Part shown: piece by piece, positions 29,617 through 35,155 of the stretch
Numbering within the stretch: the stretch's first letter is position 1
Layout of the letters: each line of letters begins with the position of its first letter
NCBI GenBank assembly: GCA_963559605.1
Contig: CAUWLL010000028.1
Location: forward strand, 1-35,155
DNA: 35,155 nucleotides
DNA from: Dorea_D sp963559605
GTDB taxonomy: Bacteria > Bacillota > Clostridia > Lachnospirales > Lachnospiraceae
Reading direction: 5' to 3'
Position numbers and translations under genes: made by a program
The notes under the pieces: generated by a model
Seen by the model: only the letters and a program-made list of their open reading frames with translations
Database searches by the model: none
What the model was told of the DNA's origin: nothing

Positions 29617-29896
29617 GTGAATTTCCTCCATTTTCTTGTTTTAAATTAATTTGTTTCTGCGCTGAAAATAAGCTCAATTTCAGCTTACACATATTGTCTT
29701 TAATAGGGGATTTTCATAAATCCCAGGTGTGTCGGTATCCACACCCTTTCCGGCAACCGTATATCCTTTCTGATATATGGTAATGACGCGCCGGCATTAG
29801 AAGCAATATACGAGGACGTTCACCGGCTACAGGTGGTTCCTTGTATATTCAAATAGTCTACACACTTCCTAGTGTGTCAGCTATCAGCCGCCTTAA
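29617..29896 (-). ncRNA. Long structured leader between rpmJ and rpsM, candidate ribosomal-protein regulatory RNA
   Basis: 280 nt with no credible coding region in a place where Firmicutes usually have a short gap. On the minus strand it can fold into a series of hairpins: ACACACT/AGTGTGT; a long arm AATATAC-A-AGGA paired with TCCT-C-GTATATT enclosing CACC/GGTG; TATATC/GATATA; GGTGTG/CACACC; GGGATTT/AAATCCC; and GCTGAAA/TTTCAGC close to the rpsM start. S4 is encoded two genes later and regulates the alpha operon in E. coli through an RNA upstream of rpsM; a similar role here is inferred. It could instead contain processing or attenuation signals. Confidence 0.5.
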
Positions 29897-30010
29897 CTAA
29901 CCCTGTCTCTGTTTGTGTTTCGGGTTTTCGCAGATAATGCGAATGCTTCCTTTTCTTTTAATTACTTTGCATTTCTCGCAAATTGGTTTTACTGATGATC
30001 TAACCTTCAT
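29897..30010 (-). CDS. rpmJ: 50S ribosomal protein L36
   Basis: 37 residues, too short for most gene callers: MKVRSSVKPICEKCKVIKR followed by KGSIRIICENPKHKQRQG. It is the zinc-binding form with CEKC, a later Cys and a His. GGAGG lies 7 nt before the ATG. Placed between infA and rpsM as in most Firmicutes. Confidence 0.97.
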   Translation of the reverse strand: MKVRSSVKPICEKCKVIKRKGSIRIICENPKHKQRQG

Positions 30011-30135
30011 GTGAGATCCTCCTTTCATCCATTGCTCTGTCTGCTGTTTCTACACAATTCCCGGGGATTCTCTCCCATCTCCTTTTGCAACTCTGAGATA
30101 TATGGGCATACGAATGCCTAGAAACGTGCTTATAT

Positions 30136-30165
30136 ATTATAGCACCGTCTATTCTATAAAGTCAA
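30136..30165 (-). promoter_or_regulatory. Internal sigma-A promoter upstream of rpmJ
   Basis: Minus strand TTGACT (30160-30165), 18-nt spacer, TATAAT (30136-30141), beginning 9 nt after the infA stop. It gives a ~120-nt leader to rpmJ containing a GGCAT-TCGT-ATGCC hairpin. It would let the rpmJ-alpha operon genes be expressed apart from the spc genes. Confidence 0.75.
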
Positions 30166-30173
30166 CAAAAATT

Positions 30174-30392
30174 TTATTTATCTCTCCAGATAATTCTTCC
30201 TTTCGATAAATCATATGGAGACAGCTCCAATGTTACTTTATCTCCCGGCAGAATCTTAATAAAATTCATTCTCAGCTTTCCGCTGATGTGCGCAAGTACC
30301 TGATGCCCGTTCTCAAGTTCTACCTGAAACATTGCGTTTGGTAATTTCTCCACTACTGTTCCTTCAATTTCAATTACGTCAGCTTTTGACAT
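30174..30392 (-). CDS. infA: Translation initiation factor IF-1
   Basis: 72 residues, an OB-fold protein that sits in the ribosomal A site during initiation. Typical sequence: MSKADVIEIEGTVVEKLPNAMF, VLAHISGKLRMNFIKILPGDKVT, ending GRIIWRDK. Ribosome-binding site AGGAGG is 8 nt from the ATG. Lies 12 nt after the KOW gene, and a new promoter starts right after it. Confidence 0.97.
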   Translation of the reverse strand: MSKADVIEIEGTVVEKLPNAMFQVELENGHQVLAHISGKLRMNFIKILPGDKVTLELSPYDLSKGRIIWRDK

Positions 30393-30404
30393 ATCCTAAT
30401 CCTC

Positions 30405-30656
30405 CTATAATTTTTCTTCCCTATTCCATTCTTTCAGTATACGTTTTATTTTCACATCATCGGCATTTGTGACGTCGTATTTCTCTAATATGATCTGTGT
30501 ATGCTTTTTCTTCTTTTTTTTCGGACGGTCAATGGTTTTTAACCCGCCATCTGCAAGATATACGTATTCACCGTCCACACCGATTATCACAAAAACCTTT
30601 CCTGCATCACGTCCTGCTTTTGAACGCGCAAGCATTCCTGTTTCAAATCTATCCAT
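30405..30656 (-). CDS. KOW-domain RNA-binding protein (L14e-like)
   Basis: 83 residues. The N-terminal ~45 residues fit a KOW motif (FETGMLARSKAGRDAGKVFVIIGVDGEYVYLADGG), followed by a Lys-rich stretch (RPKKKKKKHTQIIL) and an acidic/basic helix to the end. A gene of this type between map and infA is common in Clostridia. Its ribosomal role is not established; RNA binding is inferred from the KOW fold and lysines. Confidence 0.8.
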   Translation of the reverse strand: MDRFETGMLARSKAGRDAGKVFVIIGVDGEYVYLADGGLKTIDRPKKKKKKHTQIILEKYDVTNADDVKIKRILKEWNREEKL

Positions 30657-30671
30657 TATGCTATCTCCACT

Positions 30672-31430
30672 TTATGTCGAAGTCAAAGTCAGAAGTCTGG
30701 GGCCGTCTTCAGTAATCAATACCGTGTTCTCATAATGTGCGGACAAAGAGTGATCCCTGGTCACGACCGTCCAGTCATCCTCCAGCCAGTCAACTTCCCA
30801 TCCTCCCGCATTTATCATCGGCTCAATAGCAAGCGTCATACCGGCTTTCAGTTTCACGCCTTTTCTATTCATAATATAGTTCGGTATTTCCGGAGCCTCA
30901 TGGAGCGAAGTTCCGATTCCGTGGCCGCACAGATCCCGCACAACACCATATCCCCTGTCTCCGGCATATTTGCCGATCGCTGACGAAATATCAAATAGAT
31001 GATTGCCTTCTTTTGCGTATTTTATACCCTCAAAAAAACATTCTCTTGTTATCTGTATTAATTTTTTTGCCTCTTCACTGATCTCTCCGACTGCGTGTGT
31101 TCTTGCCGCGTCAGAGTGGTATCCTTTGTAAATGACTCCCGCGTCAAGACTTACAATATCCCCATCCTTAATGATTCTTTTGTCGGTTGGAATTCCGTGC
31201 ACAACTTCATCGTTTACGGATACACAGATAGATGCCGGATAGCCGTTATAATCAAGAAATGACGGGACACATCCGTAGCTGCGGATAACTTCCTCTCCCA
31301 GACGGTCGATTGCCTTTGTTGTCATTCCCGGATGAAGGGCCTTTTCTAATTCCTTATGAACAATCTCCAATATCCGTCCCGCTTCTGTCATTAATTCAAT
31401 CTCTCTGGACGATTTCACTGTAATTGGCAT
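30672..31430 (-). CDS. map: Methionine aminopeptidase, type I
   Basis: 252 residues; removes the initiator Met from nascent proteins using two metal ions. The metal ligands are visible: two Asp in LDAGVIYKGYHSDAARTH (Asp of LDAG and of HSDAA), His of GHGIGTSLHEAP, Glu of LAIEPM and a Glu near the end (HYENTVLI). His of VVHGIP is the substrate-binding one. It lacks the N-terminal zinc extension, as is normal for type Ia. It is 4 nt after adk and 15 nt before the KOW gene. Confidence 0.97.
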   Translation of the reverse strand: MPITVKSSREIELMTEAGRILEIVHKELEKALHPGMTTKAIDRLGEEVIRSYGCVPSFLDYNGYPASICVSVNDEVVHGIPTDKRIIKDGDIVSLDAGVIYKGYHSDAARTHAVGEISEEAKKLIQITRECFFEGIKYAKEGNHLFDISSAIGKYAGDRGYGVVRDLCGHGIGTSLHEAPEIPNYIMNRKGVKLKAGMTLAIEPMINAGGWEVDWLEDDWTVVTRDHSLSAHYENTVLITEDGPRLLTLTST

Positions 31431-31434
31431 GTTC

Positions 31435-32079
31435 CTACTCTCCTAAAATATCTACAATTGCCTGAAATACTTCGTTTATGTCAATGGTTCCATCAACAGT
31501 CCTCAAGATTCCTGCATTTGTATAGTAATCGATCAGTGGCTGTGTCTGCTCATGATATACGCCAAGACGCTTCAACACTGTCTCCGGCTTGTCGTCATCT
31601 CTTAAGATCAATTCTTTTCCACAAGCATCGCAGACTCCCTCTACTTTTGTCGGCGCATATTCAAGATGGTATGTAGCTCCACATCCGACACAAGCGCGGC
31701 GTCCACCCATTCTTTTTACAATATTTTCATCCGGAACGTCTACATCAATGGCATGATCCATTTTCTGTCCAAGCTCTGCAAGCGCTTTGTCAAGAGCTTC
31801 AGCCTGAGGAATTGTTCTCGGAAAACCATCCAAAACATATCCGTTTCTTGCATCTTCCTGATTCACGCGGTCAACAACAAGATCTACCACCAGTTCATCC
31901 GGAACTAAAAGTCCCTGATCCATATAAGTCTTTGCTTTTTTTCCAAGCTCTGTTCCATTTTTAATATTTGCTCTGAAAATATCTCCGGTAGAAATGTGAG
32001 GAATGTTGTATTTTGCGGCAATTTTTTTCGCCTGTGTTCCTTTTCCCGCTCCCGGAGCGCCTAACATAATGATCTTCAT
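31435..32079 (-). CDS. adk: Adenylate kinase
   Basis: 214 residues; interconverts ATP + AMP and 2 ADP. P-loop GAPGAGKGTQ (~7-16), AMP-binding ISTGDIFRA, NGYVLDGFPRT, and a long LID domain holding a structural zinc site with four Cys (CVGC ... CDAC), as in Gram-positive species. I use the ATG at 32079, with GGAGG 8 nt upstream; a longer frame to 32181 is non-coding leader. It follows secY after a 122-nt gap containing two hairpins. Confidence 0.97.
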   Translation of the reverse strand: MKIIMLGAPGAGKGTQAKKIAAKYNIPHISTGDIFRANIKNGTELGKKAKTYMDQGLLVPDELVVDLVVDRVNQEDARNGYVLDGFPRTIPQAEALDKALAELGQKMDHAIDVDVPDENIVKRMGGRRACVGCGATYHLEYAPTKVEGVCDACGKELILRDDDKPETVLKRLGVYHEQTQPLIDYYTNAGILRTVDGTIDINEVFQAIVDILGE

Positions 32080-32201
32080 ATCGATTTCCTCCTTATAGCA
32101 TTTTAACCCGCGGAAAATTCCGCGAGTTAATGATGCGAATATATGTCCCTCTGCGGACTCAATCTGTCCGCAAAACGGCACAATAAAGCTACACTTCTTG
32201 T
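32080..32201 (-). other. secY-adk intercistronic region with two hairpins
   Basis: Minus strand: TGCGGACAGATTGAGTCCGCA (32152-32172, perfect 7-bp stem) and then TTAACTCGCGGAA/TTCCGCGGGTTAA (32103-32130, one wobble). Neither is followed by a T tract, so they look like transcript-stability or translation-control elements and not terminators. Confidence 0.4.
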
Positions 32202-33518
32202 TTAATTGCTTAAAAATCCCTTGTAATTACGCACAAGCATTTGCGATTCGATCTGCTTGAGTGTCTCTAATACAACGCTGACTATAATAATCAGTGACGT
32301 ACCGCCGAACGACACCTGTGCGCCAAACCATCCATTGAAGAAGATCGGCACAACCTGTACGATCACAAGTCCACATGCTCCGATAAAGATGATATAATTC
32401 AATCTCTTTGTCAGATACTCGACGGTTGGTTTGCCCGGACGGATACCCGGTATAAAACCGCCGCTTTTCTTCATATTGTTCGCAATCTCCAGCGGATTAA
32501 ATGTGATCGATGTATAAAAATATGCAAAAAATACTGTAAGCAGAATATATACAATTAATCCCCATGAATATTTAATCTGATCTGGATTCAGCCAGTTTCC
32601 CTGATTCATTCCTTTTAAAATTTCACTGCCGATTCCTGCTCCCTCGCTCTTTCCTGCAAAAGTAGCGATAACGATTGGAAACTGCATCAGAGATGAAGCG
32701 AAGATAATAGGAATAACCCCCGCAGTATTAACCTTGAGCGGAATATGTGTAGACTGTCCGCCATAAGATTTTCTTCCGGCTACCTTCTGTGAGTACTGTA
32801 CAGATATTCTTCTCTGACCATCCTGAAGAACGATCACGAATACAACCATGCCGATAATGATCGCCGCGATAATTGCAACTGCCAGACCTCCGGAAGCAGG
32901 GTTTTTTCCTTTAACAAACTGATTTACCAATGTTGAAATATCACTTGGCACACGAGAAAGGATATTAATTACAAGGACGATAGAAATACCGTTTCCAATA
33001 CCCTTTTCCGTAATCCTCTCACCAATCCACATAAGTAAAGCGCTTCCCGCAGTCAGTGTAAGCACTACAATCGCCGCATTCACAAAGTTATATTCCTTCA
33101 GAAGACCCTGACGTCCGAAACCTACTGCCATGGCAGTGGATTCTATAAGCGCAAGTACTACTGTCAGATAACGTGTAATAGCTGCAATCTTCTTTCTTCC
33201 GTCTTCTCCGTCTTTGTGCATCTCCTCCAGCTTTGGAATCGCTATTGTGAGAAGCTGCATAATGATCGAAGACGTAATGTAAGGCGTAATACTCAGAGCA
33301 AATACTGACATCTGCTCAAAAGAACCACCGGTGAAAGCGTTAAATAAATTAAACGCTTCCCCTGTGTTCTGTGCAAAAAAATCTTTAATATAAGTTGGAT
33401 TAACTCCCGGTGTCGGCAGTTCTGAACCAAGTCTTATTACGATCAGCATTAAAAATGTATATCCGATTTTCTTACGAATATCTGCAATTCTAAATGCATT
33501 TCGAAATGTTTCTAACAT
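32202..33518 (-). CDS. secY: Protein translocase subunit SecY
   Basis: 438 residues, ten membrane helices forming the protein-conducting channel with SecE and SecG. Landmarks: MLETFRNAFRIADIRKKIGYTFLMLIVIRLGS at the N-terminus, ALSITPYITSSIIMQLLT, GERITEKGIGNGISIVLVINI and a C-terminal part including NGWFGAQVSFGGTSLIIIVSV. Start overlaps the rplO stop by one base (TAATG), so translation is coupled. Confidence 0.97.
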   Translation of the reverse strand: MLETFRNAFRIADIRKKIGYTFLMLIVIRLGSELPTPGVNPTYIKDFFAQNTGEAFNLFNAFTGGSFEQMSVFALSITPYITSSIIMQLLTIAIPKLEEMHKDGEDGRKKIAAITRYLTVVLALIESTAMAVGFGRQGLLKEYNFVNAAIVVLTLTAGSALLMWIGERITEKGIGNGISIVLVINILSRVPSDISTLVNQFVKGKNPASGGLAVAIIAAIIIGMVVFVIVLQDGQRRISVQYSQKVAGRKSYGGQSTHIPLKVNTAGVIPIIFASSLMQFPIVIATFAGKSEGAGIGSEILKGMNQGNWLNPDQIKYSWGLIVYILLTVFFAYFYTSITFNPLEIANNMKKSGGFIPGIRPGKPTVEYLTKRLNYIIFIGACGLVIVQVVPIFFNGWFGAQVSFGGTSLIIIVSVVLETLKQIESQMLVRNYKGFLSN

Positions 33519-33958
33519 TAGATCACCTCTGCTTTTCCACCTAAAGCCTCAATCTTAGCTACAGCTCCGGCGCTGAATGCGTTAGCCTGTACTGTAAGCT
33601 TCTTTGTTAATTCACCGTTTCCAAGGATTTTAACACCATCTCTTGGATTCTTAACGATTCCCTGTTCGATCAATGTCTCCACAGATACTACTGCATCATT
33701 GTCGAAAACTTCAAGGGCACTAACATTAATACCAACGATCGTCTTAGAGTTTCTGTTTGTGAAACCTCTCTTTGGTATTCTTCTATATAATGGCATCTGA
33801 CCACCTTCAAAGCCCGGTCTTGTACCGCCTGAACGAGCTTTCTGACCTTTATGTCCCTTACCGGCTGTCTTACCATTTCCAGAACCGTGTCCACGTCCTC
33901 TTCTGAAATTATCACTCTGTTTTGATCCATCAGCAGGTCTTAAGTTTGATAAATCCAT
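33518..33958 (-). CDS. rplO: 50S ribosomal protein L15
   Basis: 146 residues; large-subunit assembly protein. Typical Gly/Arg/Lys-rich start (LRPADGSKQSDNFRRGRGHGSGNGKTAGKGHKGQKAR) and the conserved GFEGGQMPLYRRIPKRGF motif, then a globular C-terminus. AAGGAGG precedes the start by 7 nt. Overlaps secY by one base. Confidence 0.97.
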   Translation of the reverse strand: MDLSNLRPADGSKQSDNFRRGRGHGSGNGKTAGKGHKGQKARSGGTRPGFEGGQMPLYRRIPKRGFTNRNSKTIVGINVSALEVFDNDAVVSVETLIEQGIVKNPRDGVKILGNGELTKKLTVQANAFSAGAVAKIEALGGKAEVI

Positions 33959-33988
33959 TGTGACACCTCCTTATCCGAAATTTAATAA

Positions 33989-34168
33989 TTATACTTCTTC
34001 CACTTTTACCAGGTGACATACCTGTTTGATCATACCTCTTGTTGCTGCATTGTCCGGCAGTTCAACTGTTTTGTTTACTTTGCGAAGTCCCATTGCTTCA
34101 ACAGTTTTCTTATGCTTTGGTACAGCACCAATTGGAGATTTTACTAATGTAACTTTTAAATTTGCCAT
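33989..34168 (-). CDS. rpmD: 50S ribosomal protein L30
   Basis: 59 residues; a small two-stranded large-subunit protein: MANLKVTLVKSPIGAVPKHKKT then VEAMGLRKVNKTVELPDN ... MIKQVCHLVKVEEV. I prefer the ATG at 34168, which lies 9 nt after AGGAGG, over an in-frame ATG at 34174 only 3 nt from it. Located between rpsE and rplO. Confidence 0.96.
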   Translation of the reverse strand: MANLKVTLVKSPIGAVPKHKKTVEAMGLRKVNKTVELPDNAATRGMIKQVCHLVKVEEV

Positions 34169-34182
34169 TTTCATTTACCTCC

Positions 34183-34692
34183 TTAGCCTAAGATCTCTTC
34201 AACAGATTTACCGCGAAGCTTAGCAACTTCTTCCGGAGTTTTAACCTGACGCAATCCGTCGATAGTAGCAAGAACTACGTTCTGTTTGTTGTTAGAACCA
34301 AGAGATTTTGTACGGATATTCTTGATTCCTGCCATCTCGATGACTGCACGCGCCGGACCACCGGCGATAACTCCGGTACCTTCCGGAGCCTTCTTAAGAA
34401 GTACAGAAGCTCCTCCGAATTTACCGATAAAATCATGTGTAATACTTTCATTCTCGTCCAAAGCTACTTTAATGAGGTTTTTCGCTGCATCCTCTTTTCC
34501 TTTGCGGATAGCTTCCGGAATCTCAGTAGCTTTTCCTAAGCCTGCACCAACATGGCCATTTCCATCGCCAACAACTACTAAAGCTGTGAATCTCATGTTA
34601 CGGCCACCTTTAACAACTTTGGTTACACGCTTAATTGATACTACTTTTTCATTTAACTCTAACTGACTAGCATCAATACGTTCCTGTCTCAT
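34183..34692 (-). CDS. rpsE: 30S ribosomal protein S5
   Basis: 169 residues; involved in translational accuracy. N-terminal RNA-binding domain with NEKVVSIKRVTKVVKGGRNMRFTALVVVGDGNGHVGAGLGKATE, and C-terminal domain with RAVIEMAGIKNIRTKSLGSNN and VATIDGL. GGAGGAGG lies 6 nt before the ATG. Between rplR and rpmD. Confidence 0.97.
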   Translation of the reverse strand: MRQERIDASQLELNEKVVSIKRVTKVVKGGRNMRFTALVVVGDGNGHVGAGLGKATEIPEAIRKGKEDAAKNLIKVALDENESITHDFIGKFGGASVLLKKAPEGTGVIAGGPARAVIEMAGIKNIRTKSLGSNNKQNVVLATIDGLRQVKTPEEVAKLRGKSVEEILG

Positions 34693-34706
34693 GTGTGCTC
34701 CTCCTC

Positions 34707-35075
34707 CTAGAAATTCAACCCAGCTTCTCTAGCTGCGTCTGCTAATGCCTGAATCTTACCCTGATATATAAAGCCGCCTCTGTCAAAGACTACGTCCTTA
34801 ATACCTTTCTCAATCGCTCTCTCAGCAATTACTTTTCCCAAGTATGCTGCTGCATCAACGTTGTTTGTCTTCTCTAAGTTTGCCTTCACGTCTTTCTGAA
34901 GAGTGGAAGCGGAAACCAGAGTTGTCTGAGCTACGTCGTCAATGATCTGTGCATACATGTGATTGTTACTTCTAAATACTGCTAAACGTGGGCACTCAGC
35001 TGTACCACTTAAACGGTTACGTAATTTTCTGTGTTTGTTAACACGAACTACACTTCTTGATTTTTTGCTAACCAT
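34707..35075 (-). CDS. rplR: 50S ribosomal protein L18
   Basis: 122 residues; binds 5S rRNA. Basic N-terminal tail (MVSKKSRSVVRVNKHRKLRNRLSGTAECPRLAVFRSNNHMYAQIIDD) and conserved C-terminus (FDRGGFIYQGKIQALADAAREAGLNF). AAGGAG precedes the start. 14 nt before rpsE. Confidence 0.97.
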   Translation of the reverse strand: MVSKKSRSVVRVNKHRKLRNRLSGTAECPRLAVFRSNNHMYAQIIDDVAQTTLVSASTLQKDVKANLEKTNNVDAAAYLGKVIAERAIEKGIKDVVFDRGGFIYQGKIQALADAAREAGLNF

Positions 35076-35092
35076 TTTTACACTCTCCTTTC

Positions 35093-35155
35093 TTATTTCT
35101 TACCAGTCTTACCAACTTTACGTCTGATAACTTCATCAGCATACTTAATACCTTT
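35093..35155 (-). CDS. rplF: 50S ribosomal protein L6, C-terminal end only
   Basis: The last 20 codons and the stop run off the window edge: KGIKYADEVIRRKVGKTGKK then TAA. The KGIKY-x-E-x-x-RRK-x-GK-x-GKK pattern is the L6 C-terminus, and the position just before rplR is as expected for the spc operon. Confidence 0.93.
   Translation of the reverse strand, partial: KGIKYADEVIRRKVGKTGKK

Noticed and set aside
29640..29896. tRNA or other known stable RNA in the rpmJ-rpsM gap
   Set aside because: No cloverleaf, anticodon arm or CCA-type end could be drawn; only separate hairpins.
32080..32181. 34-residue N-terminal extension of adenylate kinase
   Set aside because: The P-loop must be near the N-terminus and a good ribosome-binding site precedes the ATG at 32079; the extension spans the two hairpins.

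Overview
The window looks like chromosomal DNA of a Gram-positive anaerobe of the class Clostridia, most likely a Lachnospiraceae gut commensal. The basis is moderate-to-low GC, strong AGGAGG ribosome-binding sites and consensus sigma-A promoters, a NADH-type [FeFe]-hydrogenase, a YARHG/zinc-ribbon envelope gene set, and a ribosomal protein L17 with a large insert. Almost everything is on the minus strand; only an ABC-F/MATE pair (13504-16425) and one decayed fragment (8236-8421) are on the plus strand. I found no rRNA, tRNA, CRISPR array or complete insertion sequence.

Layout, low to high coordinates. (1) 1-3366: phosphate uptake operon pstS-pstC-pstA-pstB (minus) behind a putative Pho-type promoter; pstB stops matching its family just after the Walker B motif, about 52 bp from the window edge. 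(2) 3420-4640: an ECF sigma factor and its membrane anti-sigma factor with a likely autoregulated promoter. (3) 4653-8534: two 98-bp near-identical repeats bracket a YitT-family membrane protein, a three-gene zinc-ribbon/YARHG envelope operon and a decayed membrane-protein fragment. (4) 8528-11109: an amino-acid ABC transporter whose promoter carries four ArgR-like boxes, suggesting arginine or another basic amino acid. (5) 11136-13469: uppP, a HAD phosphatase and a DUF1444-like gene, transcribed from a perfect 42-bp palindrome that also drives (6) the divergent ABC-F and MATE genes. (7) 16468-19786: a solitary AAA ATPase with a nuclease-like C-terminus, an isolated 61-aa membrane protein under a perfect consensus promoter, and a ThrE-type exporter. 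(8) 19838-23647: a two-gene hydrogenase operon (HydA plus a GltD-like flavoprotein). (9) 23684-26375: a large secreted modular surface protein. (10) 26415-35155: the end of the spc cluster and the alpha operon (rplF to rplQ, with secY, adk, map, infA, rpoA), containing an internal promoter and a long structured leader before rpsM.

The most striking observation is that both solute-binding lipoproteins in the window, PstS and the amino-acid binding protein, are circularly permuted: the segment that is C-terminal in the normal fold comes first, directly after the lipobox, followed by a linker and then the normal N-terminal segment. The two belong to different families and are cut at different points. 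Other points of note are the 98-bp repeats, which show a compensatory base-pair change in their hairpin and supply the stop codons of two unrelated genes, the evenly spaced ArgR-like box array, and the palindromic divergent promoter.
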